DNA of 64,000 nt, taken from assembly GCA_001510575.1 (NCBI GenBank), contig LNGK01000002.1:3398144-3462143 (forward strand), given 5' to 3'. Made by a program: the position numbers and the translations under genes. This document shows, piece after piece, positions 10,074 to 22,298 of this stretch; within the stretch, counting starts at the first letter, position 1; every line of letters begins with the position of its first letter. The notes beneath the pieces were generated by a model. The model had not been told where the DNA came from, searched no databases, and worked only from the letters and a program-made list of their open reading frames with translations. Origin of the DNA: Knoxdaviesia capensis. Its lineage: Eukaryota; Ascomycota; Sordariomycetes; Microascales; Gondwanamycetaceae.

Positions 10074-13000
10074 GGTGGCGGTTGTGACGGGGGTTGCCGG
10101 TGAAAACTTAGGAAAGGAAGAGATGAAGATGAAGGAGAGTTGGAAGATGAGGATCAGAAGATCGAAGAGAAGATGCTGTTGATTTATAGAAATGGTGAAA
10201 GTGAAGAAGGCGAAGAAGAAGTTGATGCTGTTGTAGCTGTTGCTGTTGGGAGAGTGAAGCTGGAAGATGATTGTGATGATGATGATGAGAACGGATCAAA
10301 CAAAAACATCAACACGAGACGGGAGATCGAGTGGTCTTATATACTTGGGGCCTCCAGTATCCCCAAGCACATAGGGTTACCAGGCACATCTGGCAGCATA
10401 CCAGTTGTATTCTAGAGTAGGACTCCAGGTGCCTTGAGGTTGGAGATCGCACAGTTACAACAGCCCATCAATAGCTATTCGCGTATCAAGGCATCTCAGC
10501 GCTACAGCACCGCTTCCCATACTCCTCGGCGCGGCTGTGGACATGTCTAGACACTTACAGTAAGCAAATCTCGGAACAGACACGTGCTCTGCCCACGAAC
10601 GCTACCCGATATCTGGAAAGGCACTTACATGCCCAAGTCAGACACAAGACCCGAGTGAAGTTGAGGGAGTGAGTGAGCCTGGGTGTTGGCTTGGTACAAG
10701 GCTGTTGGGGACCAAAATAGAATCCAGCCTGGCACGCGGCCGTGCTTCCCCCACTTGAGCTGATCTCACCTTGGAGGCAGTGAGCTATGATCAAGAGTGT
10801 GCTCGGCCTATTTCCGTATTGTTTGACATGATATATCGTTATGACCCTTCTTGCAACTATTGTTGCCCGATATTGTGAAGTGGTTCACGCCTAGATAGTG
10901 AAGGTGTTGATGGCCATAAACGAGGAAAGAACTTTACCTCTAGAAATATTCTTCTCTCTGCTATCAAGAGACACGGGTTAGTCGGTGTCACTTTCAAACC
11001 TTCTCCGCGGTGCAGGGCATTCCGGCCCTCACGCCTCAAATTGGAGGGGTTTTCTTGCATCTCCAGAGGCAAGATGGAATGCTCTTCGCGGGGTGTGAGC
11101 AGGAACACAAGTGTTTGTGTGTCAAACAACTCCGAGGGAGACAATAGACGTGCGGTGCCGTGCGGTGCGGTGAGGTGAGGTGAGGTGGCTTACACACATT
11201 TCTCTCCCCCCCTGGGAATACGATGTCAGCGGGGAGCTTGAGCAAGGCTTTGCTGACTGCTGCTTTGTTTTTTCAGCCACACCATAAGCATACATATTGA
11301 GTGATGTGCATATTATCGAGCAGAGAGAGAATCCCGTCATAGCGCTGTACCTGCAAGGCTGGCCGCCCATATAAAAGGAACCTGGGCGTTTGCTGTGGAC
11401 CACTATACGGAGAGCTTCTGCCGGCCGGAGACATGGGCTATGCGTGAACCCTGTGTTGGCCATAGGCAAGGGAAAAAATAGAACTTGGACCAAGGAGATC
11501 TGCTTTGCGACTGAGGCATTGCTGGACGGCATGGAAAAAAAAAAGCGCTCGCGCAGCAGAACGTGATATTGGCGGAACGCGGGGGAATCTTGGCCTGTGA
11601 GTGGTTGTAACTCTCGCCAGCCGGGATCCTCCAAAAAGGGTCGCCGGGCTTGTCTTGTACAGCCACACCTGGGCATGGCATCCATTCCCATCCCCCAAGT
11701 CGCGCAAGGTTGAAGTGTTAGCCGGCAAGCCGGTTCTGCTCAATGGCGGGCTGCAGCAGGGCTGGTGACATGTCCGAGAGAGGGTCACGGCTGGTAAAGG
11801 CCGCTGAAAATGAACCGCTGAGTTGGTAGGTTCGCGATGATGTTTGCAAAAGGTTAACACTGGAGTTGCACACCACAAAAGCCAAAAAGGCAAAAAAATT
11901 AAAAAAGCCAACCTTGAGCTTTAGGGTTGGGCTGCGCATTTGTCTTGTAAGCGCCCTTCAACCTCCAGCCCTAATGCAGATCCAAACGGGGGAAACACGG
12001 TTGTTGCCGGGAAAGCCACCAACTTCTGACAAGTCTCAATGAATATACAATAATATGATGGTAATGCCGCGCCCAACGCTCAGCAACAGGGTTTTTTTTG
12101 GCTGGCTCATTTCGCCTAAATTGTGCAACAGCATCTCACATCATCTTTCCCCGTTGAAATGGTCTCCGTGAGGAGAGAAGACGCCTCCACCGGAATTTGG
12201 ACCGAGAAAATATTGAAGGAGGCTGTATCGGAGGTGAATCAACTTCTCATATCCATTGCAGATGTGCCGTATGGCATGTGTGAAGAGAGGAAAAACGGCG
12301 TCTGGTCTTGTCATCATTCGGCGTCATTCGGACGGGAGAGATGCTTCGAGTTGGTTCCTGGAATGTTGGCCCCCGCCACCTGTTTGAGTGTTTGCGAGTT
12401 GAGAGGGGATGCTCCGGATCTCCAAAGGGGCGTATCTGATCCTGGAGATGGAATCCCTTGAAAAATGCCGATCGGCTAGCTAGCAAACAACTGTTGTAGG
12501 CATCGAATCTGCGCCGGCTCTGAACATCGCCCACCAACAGCCATTATGGCGGTGCTAGCTGAACGAGATGGGCCAGATGGAAGGATTCTCCCACGTTTGT
12601 TGGACCTGTGTGACCCAAATTAGAGAAAAGGCACTTCCCAGGCGGTAAAGTCGTCTTGCCCACAAGCCTGCACCACGGCGCGGACAGGAGGATGCGTCTT
12701 GTGCTGGCCGCCCTGCAAAAGCGGCGGCACTGTTAGCGACCCGGAGTTGTGCTCCGCCAAAAGAGTTATCGGGCTTGCGTTGCTGGACCAAGCCCGATTC
12801 ACTCTTAAAAATAGCAAGCGAGAGTTCCACCCACAGCCCAGTTTTCCATAATCCCTGCCTGTTTATTATTATTATTAAAAAACAATTTGAGCTCACCAGG
12901 GTCGAACATTGGATTCTTGGAGGATCCGAGCCAAGAAAGGCGGTGATTGAAGATCTTGGGTGTAAGGCGGCGGACGCCCTACGGCCACACACGCACACAT

Positions 13001-14729
13001 CCAACAAGCTCCACATACTCTCTTACCTGGACTGACAGGGCTTATATGTCGAGCGGATCAAGAGTTTGAGCGGGAAATGAGCTGTGTGTTTCGGATAATA
13101 TAAGTCGAAGCTCTCGCTTCACAAGAACAAGCACAAGCACCGGAAATGTGCCAGAATCGCCGTGGCAATCGGAAAGGAGACTTTGGAGTTGGCTTGCAGG
13201 GACCGGAAAGCTATTATGCCCGTATCACTCCTGAATATATCTGCATTCATTCCAAATTTCACGCTGGCGAAAGGCAAACAAATGTATTTGCATGGGAGAG
13301 GACGTGTAATACGTGGAAGGGCGTCTTTGAGGTGGCCGAGCTCTTTACATGTAAGGGAATAGTTTTACCTCTGTGGATATCTGTGCGATAATGCGAGGGT
13401 AAATGAGATGTGTGTAAGCCCCCGTTCGGCGACGCTATTTGACGGACGAGAACCTCCACCCGGCGACCAGCTCCGGGAGGGTTATGAGCCTGGCTCGGGG
13501 AGGTGAAAAACCAGCGTCGAGAATCTTACTTAGAAGCTCATGGGCATCAGTCAACGGCTTCAGTACTCCACACCACAGTCAAAGTGCGGAGGAAACCGGA
13601 CAACTTGCACATTAGTTCACATTCCTTCCTCACGTATCCGAATGTCTACCATTATTCTGAAGTGTTCATACTGAATCAAACAGACACCCCCGTTCATGAG
13701 ATAGGGCTGGGTGTACACAACCCTAACCCTAAACACATTTTGGCTTTCCAATGGAATCCAGTTAAAACCAATATAAGGAGGGGGGCTCCTTCTCTCATGC
13801 TTACCTACCTACGGTCCGATAAGCTCCGAGTACGAGTCCCTAAGGGCACGTACGTTGCTTCCCCAAAAAGTGCCCTATTCTTGAGTCATACGACAAGCGT
13901 CGTGACTCCTTTCGCTCTGTCATGAAGGCTCGACTTCCTTCTTTCATCTGCCCCTTACGTGGCTTGCATGCCATGTGCTGTGGAACTGACGGTCGCTCCT
14001 TCCACTGGAGAGGCTGTCTTAACGGCAGCTGACACCATTCGGATCTGACCTGGAACCAAAAATGCTGTGCTATCTTGCCATCGTGATCTGCTGCTTCCCT
14101 TGGAATATGGGTGGTGCCTTCCTGATCAAAATATACGTGATTATCACAACCAATGGTAGTATACAGATAAGGAGAGATTAAGATTCTCTAGCTATCGGCC
14201 CAATAATCATATCAGGATAAGCACTTGACGGCCTGAAAGACTTTCAGAGCCCTGCATGCAGAAGGTGCTCCCAATTTGAAACAGTCTAGGTATTGGTGAG
14301 CTCCAACTTTTGTGTCATCTGCGGTAGCTTTCTCAAAACGACTAGATGGATATATATGAACCTTGACTCTCCCTCCGGCTCATGTTTATCTTCGTCTTCC
14401 TCATTTTCGGTCATCATTTCCTCTTCATAAACGCCTTCGACCAGCCTCATTTTTTTCCATGTTTATCTGCGTTTTCCGTGGATAATCGGTGGCGATCACA
14501 TTTTCTTTCCCACGCTGAGGGCTGGACTTTTGGCCTAGAGTAGTAAGTTGCACTCGGCTCTTCTGGTTAGCTTTGGCCCAGCTACCTTCGTGATCCACCT
14601 CGAATCTGGCTCTGTCGAATCGTAGAAAAAAGACTGACACGGGTATTTTTTTGTCCTTTTCTTCACAGATTACTTTTGAACTCGTGTTTGAGAGCACCAG
14701 GGGGCCTGTGCTTCCAGACATTCCTCATC
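10074..14729. other. 4.6-kb gene desert
   Basis: I find no supportable gene. Open frames such as 11122-11691 (-), 11438-11911 (-) and 13503-13925 (+) are unrecognised and lack splice partners. Structures: a GGTGA-rich tandem stretch near 11150-11190; TTAGGGTTGG at 11921-11930; AACCCTAACCCTAAA at 13719-13733; an ATT/TTA run near 12865-12880. The last 400 bp before 14730 should be the fluG promoter and leader. Confidence 0.5.
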
Positions 14730-17438
14730 ATGGAGTCCCTTATCAAGGCAATCGACAGAACTCCAATCATCGACAATCACGCCCACCCTCTGCTGGCTGA
14801 CCCAACTGCAACCTCTCCATCTCTTCTCACCATCACTACGGAGGCTCATGGCAGTGCATTGGGTGCTGTAGAGCAAACTCTGGCTCACCACCGTGCTGTC
14901 CAGCAGCTGGCTCGGGCTCTTCACTGCCCGCCGACATGGGCACATGTCGAGACTGCCATTCGCACTGAACAGCTGCGTGAAGGACCTAACAGCTGGACAA
15001 AGCAGTGCTTTGCCGGAATTGAGACTGTCCTTGTTGACGATGGGCTTGATCCGTCAGATACTGCCGCCCCATACACTGCGCTGTCTGCCTATACTAACAG
15101 CCCCTGCAAGAAAATCATGCGGGTCGAAAAGGTTGTGGCTGATATCGTCCATACCATCACGACTGATGAGGCTGTTGAAAATGATCTTCTCTTGGTATCT
15201 GTCATCGGCAAGTTTACCAATATGATTAAGAGTGCTATTGTGGACCCCGAGATAGTTGCTTTCAAGTCGGTCATTTGCTACCGTACTGGATTGGCCATTT
15301 CTCCCTCTGAGAAACTTACACATGACGACCTGGTTGAGTTCAGAGCCCTGCTCATCGACCACAGAAGCAAAGTCGCTGATGACAGAAACCACCGATTCCG
15401 CCTTAACCATGCAAAGTTCAACGAGTACTTCCTGCATTCGCTGGCTGGGTGTCTCCTGCAGGCAGGCAGCAAGAAGCCCATCCAGTTTCATACTGGCCTC
15501 GGAGACAACGATCTGACTCTTACCAAGGCCTCGGCAGCCCATCTCCAGGGATTCATCAAGGAGCACCCCATGGTTCAAATTGTTATGCTTCATTCTGGGT
15601 ATCCGTTTGCTAAAGAGGCTGCCTACCTGGCTTCGGTTTATCCAAATGCCTATCTCGATGTTGGCGAGATTTTCCCCATGATCAGCCAGGATGGCCAGGA
15701 GAAAGTCCTTTCCGAGATCCTGGAGCTCTGCCCGTGGTCAAAGCTTATGTTCAGTACCGATGGCCATTGGTTCCCTGAAACATATTATCTGGCTGTTCTC
15801 CAAGGACGTGCAGCAGTGAAGAGTGTAAGTTTCCCAATCACCGCCCTGTTCGTGAACAACTCATGTTACGGGTATGTCCATTTTTGTGACTTCGCAACAG
15901 CTAACATATAAATATTCATCCTTTACTAGGTTGTTCTTGGCCTGATCGCAGACAAGGCGCTGACGGTCCACGCCGCAACTCTTCTTGTCAAGGGGCTTTT
16001 CTTTGAGAATGCAAACCGGCTGTATGATTTGAATATTTCTCTGCCGGAGGAAGATTTGGAATCCGATGCAACTAGTCAGGCTGAAGATACAATCGCCAGT
16101 TTGGATGCTGCGGGAGAATCCTTCCTCAATGACATTCTGAATATTTCTCCCCCGGTGAAGTTTGTCCGAATGTACTGGAACGATATGACCGCCACTCCGC
16201 GAGCTCGCGTCATTCCAATCCATCATTTCCGTGACACACTGACCCGGGACGGCAAGATTGACATTGGCGTCGCTGGGTGTGCTCTAGGCATGCTACAGAA
16301 TGATGTTGCGGCTGGTGGAACTGCCGTTGGGGAATACCGCCTGCGGCCTGATTTCTCCTCCTTGCACCATGGTCCGAGAGAGGGACATGTGAGCATGCAA
16401 GGATTCTTCCATGAGACCAATGGATCTCCCGTTGCGCTATGCCCGCGAACTCTTCTCAAAACGGTGCTGCAGCGAGCTGCGGATGCAGACCTGTCATTTC
16501 TCATTGGTTTTGAAGTTGAGCTGGTTATCATGCTACCTCCTACAGAGAGATCCAGGTTTGCCCCTTCAACAACGGGACATTGCTGGTCTTCCGCTTCAAA
16601 GCTGAATGGTTCAGTTGCCATTTCTGTCGTTGAAAAAGCTGTTGAGGCCCTGGAATCGTTCGGAATTCATGTCGAGCAGTTCCATGCGGAGAGCTCTCGC
16701 GGCCAGTTTGAAATCATTCTGCCGAAAGACACGCCTATGCGTGCTGTTGACACCCTTCTCCATGCCAGACAGGTGATCCACCAGGTTGCTGAGGCTGCAG
16801 GGTATCGGGCGACTCTCCACCCGAAGCCGTTCGATGACTCTCCGGGAACCGCATCACACATGCACGTCTCAGTTTGGAATATGACTAGAGGAACACTTAT
16901 TGAGGCTCCAGCTAAGGTTTGGAAGTCATTTTATGCGGGAGTTCTGGCCCATCTTCCAGCCGCGCTGGCTTTCACTTACAGCAATCCGACCAGTTATCAG
17001 CGCATGATGGACAGTTGCTGGGCTGGCGGCACTTGGGTGGCCTGGGGTACACAGAATCGAGAGACCCCCTTACGCAAGATCAAAGACAGCCATTGGGAGT
17101 TGAAGGTCCTGGATGGTCTGGCAAACCCATATCTTGCGGTGGCCGCCATTCTTGCTTCTGGACTGGATGGCGTTTTAGAGGACAAGGCTTTGCAGCTTCG
17201 AGATTGCGGATCTGACCCAGCCTTACTCAGTGAGACACAACGCCAGTCACTGGGGATTTCTACCCCACTCCCAAAAACGTTGAACCTGGCATTGGCTGCG
17301 CTTGAAGGTGACCTGGTTCTTTGTGAAGCACTGGGTCATGATCTGATTGCCAGATACAAGACTGTTAAGGAGGCAGAGATTAGCATGATTGGCAAGTTGG
17401 GCCTTTCGGCTAAAGAATGGATGATGGAGAGATATTAG
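14730..17438 (+). CDS. fluG: FluG: amidohydrolase-glutamine synthetase-like fusion
   Basis: Exons 14730..15824 and 15930..17438 give 867 aa, almost the length known for Aspergillus FluG (about 865). The 105-nt intron has GTAAGT and CTAG ends, phase 0. The N-terminal part (to about residue 420) is an amidohydrolase-2 (TIM-barrel) domain starting TPIIDNHAHPLL, with the metal-site HAH pair, FHTGLGDND and MFSTDGHWFPE motifs. The C-terminal part (from about 443, FVRMYWNDMTATPRARVIP) is a glutamine-synthetase-like domain with GFEVELV, HAESSRGQFEI, TSHMHVSVW-like SHMHVSVWNM and NRETPLR segments. In Aspergillus, FluG produces an extracellular signal that starts asexual sporulation. The first ATG in frame with HAHP is used; upstream sequence in frame lacks ATG. 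It converges on nop13, 217 bp apart. Confidence 0.95.
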
Positions 17439-17655
17439 ACATGATTACATCCGCGAAATGAGCGACATGGGAGTGGGAGAGGAAATGGTGGGTAAGGTAT
17501 TTAGGGAGGGGAAACTTTGCTAAACAGTTTATGGTGCTCGCAGGTGTATGCTTGTATCTTGATCAGTTGCTATCATTATTAGCTTGCTCAGAGAACTATC
17601 AATATCATTACTTATCTTAAACATTAAGATAGACATGAGAACCACTTCGGGTTTA

Positions 17656-19131
17656 CTAGACAGCGACCTCGCTAACTGTATGGCTGTCCTCTCCAGTAGA
17701 CCTTGCTGCATGTGACGACTGAGAGGGTTTGCCCTCTTCAGCACGTCTCCGGGCACCTTTGCCGAAACGCTTATCATACCGAGATTTATCGTCCTCAGCC
17801 AGCTCAACTTTGAGCTGGCGGCCCTTGAAACGGTTGACCCACCATTTCCGGGTTCGTGACTTGCGTTGAATACTCTTGTCGGCAGTCTGCTCCTCCTCCC
17901 CCTTTTCATCACCACCTGTAGCCCCGGGCATGCGGAAATCCTCCTCAGTCTCAATAGCCTCCTTGAGCTTGACAAAGCCCTGGACGGCCCAAACAGCGAA
18001 CTCCGGGTCGGCGAATTTGACCCACGCGTAGCCCTTGCACTTTCCAGAGTCCTCGAAGGTGGCAGTTTTGATCCAGTCGATGGCGCCGCATTTCGCAAAG
18101 TGCTCGGTCAGTTCAGCGTCGGTGGTGTCATAGGGCAGGTTGCCGACGAAGACCTTGCTGGTGCGCAGGCGCTCTTTCTTGCCGAGAGGGGCGGTAGTGC
18201 CGGAGGCGGCGGCGCCTTTGCTCGTGGCTGTGGTATCATTGGCGGCAGCGGGCGCTGGAACCGCCGGCCGGCCTTCGAACGACTTGGCGTCCTTGATTAG
18301 CAGGTGGCGGGAGCCCATGGAGGTCTCGGAGAGGGCGATGGCGGCGACCTTTGACGAGAGGGTGTCGAAGTCGACGTAGGCAAAGCCCTTGTTGGGCTTG
18401 CGCGGCTGTGCTTCAGCAGCAACGGCGGGCGGGGGCGGGCCGCCCTCGATCTGGTTGAGCCGATCAGCGTTGTGGTGGAACTGGCTGGGCGGGGCGGCGA
18501 TCGCCGGGAGGGGGGCATTCCGGGAGGGGGCGGACAGGGGCAACTTGATGCGCGTGATCGCAGACTCGGTGATGGCGCCGCCCGAGTTGTCGACGAACCA
18601 GCGGCGCAGCTCCGCCGATGTGACGGTGAACGGCAGGTTGCCGACCCACACGCAGTGTTCGGAGCGCGGCTTGGGCTTGGGCTTCCCGTCGGCGCCAGCG
18701 GCGGCGTCGTCGTCGCCGTCGGCGTCGGCCGCCTCGAACAGGTCCGCGTCGTCGTCCTTGGCGTGCTTGCTCTTCTTCTTCTTGCTGCTGCTGATCTCGC
18801 TGGCCGGCACGACCGGCTTGCCCTTCTTCAGCGCGCGGCGGGCCTTTTTGGACGGCGGCTCGGGGGCTTCGAGGTTGATTTCGATTTCCGAGAGCGACGG
18901 CTTGCGCTTGCGCGAGGACGTGGCTTCGTCGCCGGAAGGGTCGGCCGCGGGAGACGCCGGCTCCGCATCCTCGGTGACCGCGGGCTGCTCGGCGGCACCA
19001 GGGGCAGACTCCTCGTGGGTGTCGGCGGCGTCGGGGGGAGGTGTCGAGGCGGGTTTAGTGTGCTTGGATTTCTTGGACTTGCGCTCAACGGCATCTGCCG
19101 ACTTGGTGGAGGATTTGTCTTTCTTGGCCAT
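17656..19131 (-). CDS. NOP13: Nop13-like nucleolar RNA-binding protein (two RRMs)
   Basis: Single exon, 491 aa from the MAKKDK start; the frame stays open 36 codons upstream, but this ATG begins the usual Lys-rich tail. Residues 1-150 are low-complexity, with basic blocks (SSRKRK, SKKARRALKKGK, SSSKKKKSKH) that fit nucleolar localisation, and an acidic stretch. RRM1 spans about 159-275 (RNP2 VWVGNL, RNP1 KGFAYVDF) with a roughly 45-residue Pro/Ala insertion between its halves. RRM2 spans about 326-395 (RNP2 VFVGNL, RNP1 KGYAWVKF). The C-terminus has KWWVNRFKGRQLKVELAEDDKSRYDKRFGKGARRR, typical of Nop13/Rnp24 proteins of pre-ribosomal particles. Its promoter carries a telomere-like palindrome. 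Confidence 0.9.
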   Translation of the reverse strand: MAKKDKSSTKSADAVERKSKKSKHTKPASTPPPDAADTHEESAPGAAEQPAVTEDAEPASPAADPSGDEATSSRKRKPSLSEIEINLEAPEPPSKKARRALKKGKPVVPASEISSSKKKKSKHAKDDDADLFEAADADGDDDAAAGADGKPKPKPRSEHCVWVGNLPFTVTSAELRRWFVDNSGGAITESAITRIKLPLSAPSRNAPLPAIAAPPSQFHHNADRLNQIEGGPPPPAVAAEAQPRKPNKGFAYVDFDTLSSKVAAIALSETSMGSRHLLIKDAKSFEGRPAVPAPAAANDTTATSKGAAASGTTAPLGKKERLRTSKVFVGNLPYDTTDAELTEHFAKCGAIDWIKTATFEDSGKCKGYAWVKFADPEFAVWAVQGFVKLKEAIETEEDFRMPGATGGDEKGEEEQTADKSIQRKSRTRKWWVNRFKGRQLKVELAEDDKSRYDKRFGKGARRRAEEGKPSQSSHAARSTGEDSHTVSEVAV

Positions 19132-19315
19132 TTTTGTAGACAATTGAAGCTGAGGGAGACAATAGGGTGGACTGGTGTGTGGGTTTGGGTTCTTCAAAGG
19201 AAAGAAGCAGGATTCTTCGTTGTTGGACTGACTTTCCACTGGATTGTTTGTTTGTGGTTGGGAGAGAAAAAAAAGTTTATTGTGGGACCTGATAAGATAA
19301 GAATGAATGGAAATA

Positions 19316-19336
19316 TAACCCTAATTATAAGGGTTA
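19316..19336. promoter_or_regulatory. Telomere-like palindrome upstream of nop13
   Basis: Perfect 7-bp arms TAACCCT and AGGGTTA are separated by 7 bp, 185-205 bp upstream of the nop13 ATG. Telobox/TTAGGG words bind Myb-type factors (Tbf1-like) in fungi and are linked to ribosome-biogenesis promoters. Regulation of nop13 through it is inferred. Confidence 0.5.
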
Positions 19337-21689
19337 CACCGACGACTCATATCTGCCATGTGGCTGGCTATGTACTTAGTTCCGCCATACAAAACCCCAT
19401 ACTCTTTCTTGCGTAGAATTCTGTACAATTTACAACAGTTGTATCATTCGAACCCGCCTGGCGTGATAGCAGTGGCAAATCGTCAAGTTATTGGGTGGAA
19501 CGTTTGGGACAAGGTGCGGCTGATCACCTTTTCGGAGCGGGACAGCGCTCACTGAGTAATAGACCAGAAGATGATATACGAGTACAACATAGATTATATG
19601 TACGAGGTACATGCCCCCTATCTCAAGGCCAGAGACTTCGTGGACGCGGAAGCTTGGTCTTCTGACAAAACGGGACCAAAATTGGCCCCGGAGGGTACCG
19701 TACGTGGAGAGAAATATATGCGGTGATTGGTTGTTGTCCCGGCAAGGGCAAGTGTGGGTTTTTCCTTTTGCTTCTTTTCAGTGGCCTTGCCCCATCTAAG
19801 TATTGCAACGATCGGATGCGAATGCCGTTTGCTGGGGCTTTATTTTTTATTTTGAATTTTTTTGTTTGTTGTTGTTCGGTGGGTTTTCAACATGCGCCTG
19901 GCCACGCTGCTTCCGTCCGGACGGCCACAGGGTTTTCCGATACCTGGAATATTTTGGGAAATGCCGCGGGCTAATTTTCTGAGTCGCTGATCTGCTGGAA
20001 TGGGGCGGGGCGGACCACTCGCTGACTATCTTTTGATAGACAAGCCCGTGCCCTATCTACGGTAGATGGGCGACCGAGAGCCAGTTGGAGTAGGGCAAGT
20101 CTCACGGAGAAAACGAATAGCACGGCTGGATTGCGGAGAAGTTTAAACAGGAGCAAAAAGGAGCAAAATGAGGAGGTGGGCGGGAGAGCAGGTCAGCGAG
20201 AACAGAAAGTTGGTCGTGTGTGGGATATGGCTATTCCGGAGAAAACTCCCGTTTGCTGCTGTGCCACCCACGGAGCAACAAATGTCAAAGGACACCCAAA
20301 CGCAGGCTGCGGGTTGATATAAGCCCACCCGAGACCCGATGGTGAAAAAAGCTCTGGTTGGTAGTGGATACAGTGGATATGGAATTTTTGGGTTTCGTTC
20401 ATGTATAACACAGCAACGAAGAAGAAAAGGAGGATCCGTGTGCATATTGCATATTGGCTGAGCCATAGTGAGATGGAACACGAGAAGCGAGGTGGAAGGA
20501 CTTATGCAGGTAACTGCATCGGTAGCCGTACATTACATGCTATGTACCTGTACTTGCAGCGGAGGTGTTGTCAGCCCAGGACTGCATGTCTCCCCCTCTC
20601 TGTGACTTATATTTTCACATCAGACACACAGCTCACGCGGACTGGGTTTATCTGTGACTACCCACCCATTCAAGGATCTCGGTGGGAGGGAGTGGTTGGA
20701 GGTGAGAGGAGCCAGTAGGGTCCGAGAGATGACGGAGTGGTGGACAGAAGCCGTGGGCTGGAAGAAAAGAAAAAAAAAACATGGTACATATATATATACG
20801 TGGAACAAACCACCAACGGAGTCTTGGCTGTTGTGCCATACAGGTACCTACACAACACACTTCACCCTGTACTGTGACCGGATGTTCCCCGGACCTGAAA
20901 AAGCAAGTGCAAGATGTGCTGGTGATGAGCTGTTAAATTTTTTGGAAGAGAGTTTACATGGTATGGATTATGCTTCACCAAAGTGTGAGGCAGGATTGTG
21001 GTTCAGTGCGGACCTGATACTCGAGGTTATGCACTCAACAGGAACAGAGAGAAGCACAATGGAGTGAAATTACGGAGTGTGATAGAATCGAAGGAGCCAC
21101 CCGATTTCAAAACCTGGAAAGAAGGGAAGGTGAAACCTGAGAAGTGCTTTCAGGAACAAGTCGTTTCTGCCTGTCTTGTGTAGCTGCTGTTAGGAGCAGT
21201 ATGTGGAGCTACCATTTTTATACATGTCGGTGCCTCTTTCAATATGGGGGGATATTAACAAAGCCTATATTTTTAGATCGGTAAGAGGAAGGAAGAGATT
21301 CTTATATCGGTATATATAATCACGAAGGATAAAATATAAAGTATCTTCTGAGGTCATTCTTGATTTCTCTGATCTCTATCACTGGCTATTAAGTAAGCTC
21401 GCCCTTGGGTATACATGGTGGCTTGCCGTAGATCATTCGAAACTCTGTTTTTCTTCTGCTATATCACCCTCCTATAGCGCCTTAGCAACTGAGGCTGGCC
21501 CACTGAAGACAGACCAGGGCCCTGGCTATGTAGCATCGTTGGCCAGTCTCTGGTTAGGTCATGGTGGCCAGGCCTCTGGTAGTGGTGGGAGGCGGTAAAG
21601 AACCAAGTACCTGAACTATGAAGGCGTTGGTACAATAGTACAAAGCCTATTCCAACTTGGTTTAGCTTCAAACTTAAATGGCTGGATGT

Positions 21690-22110
21690 TACTTTTTGGC
21701 CTGAGATTTTGTTTCCCTCTTGGCCTGTTTTCCTTCTTTTGCCTTTCTCCACATCACACACTATTTTCACTGTATTTTCTTTCTTTCCTCTCTTTTTCGC
21801 TTTTTTCCCTCCTACGTACCACTTTTTCTTCATCCTCCAATTTTTTTCTCTCCGCGAGTCGTTTTCCCCCTTTGTTTCTTCCTCCTTCTTTCACTAACTT
21901 TCCCTTTCTCTTTTTCTACTCTTGGATCAAGATATATCTGACTCGCTTTTTTTTCTCTTTTTTGACTCGTATCTTTATTTCCTCTTTCCTACGAGATTTT
22001 CCTTGCCTCTTCTTCCTAGACCTAGAATCTTCCTCTACGATTACAAACGTCTGGTCTTTGTCTCGAAAATCTGATTTCTTGATACGTCTTGTCGTGGAAC
22101 CTGATATCTC
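21690..22110 (+). promoter_or_regulatory. Pyrimidine tract upstream of sts1
   Basis: About 420 bp are overwhelmingly C/T on the plus strand (repeated TTTCTTTCC, CTTTTTCTC type runs). Long CT blocks just upstream of the transcription start are typical of highly expressed filamentous-fungal promoters. It ends about 190 bp before the proposed sts1 start codon. Confidence 0.55.
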
Positions 22111-22298
22111 TATATATACTTAAGAGAGCCAGCTCTTTGGTCTCTATATTTCTTCTTTCGCTTGACCAACAACGATCAAGAGGCCTGCCCCTTGCTACTC
22201 TCCAACGCAAGCAACTATCGGTGGTCTACTAGGGGAGAGATCATTTTCACACCGTTTTCACACTTGACAAATTCATACAAGATTTTGGTTCATCCATT

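Larger units (their letters stand above)
19132..22298. other. Divergent intergenic region, nop13 / sts1
   Basis: No gene recognised in about 3.2 kb. The nop13 side carries the AACCCTAA palindrome. Small frames around 20000-21180 have no domain. From about 21690 to 22100 the plus strand is an extreme pyrimidine tract that precedes sts1. Confidence 0.5.

Noticed and set aside
11122..11911. Overlapping 157-189-aa minus-strand frames
   Set aside because: No domain, no splice partners, and the region is open in two overlapping minus-strand frames at once.
13719..13733. Telomere end or chromosome terminus
   Set aside because: Only two repeat units, internal, with genes on both sides; better seen as a promoter word.
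13503..13925. 140-aa plus-strand frame
   Set aside because: No recognisable motif; contains the telomere-like repeat, which is typical of non-coding DNA here.
19444..19465. tRNA-like ATTCGAACCC word
   Set aside because: No acceptor stem, anticodon arm or proper T-arm pairing could be built around it.
21686..22123. 145-aa Phe/Leu/Ser-rich frame
   Set aside because: An artefact of the pyrimidine tract upstream of sts1 (TTT/CTT/TCT codons).
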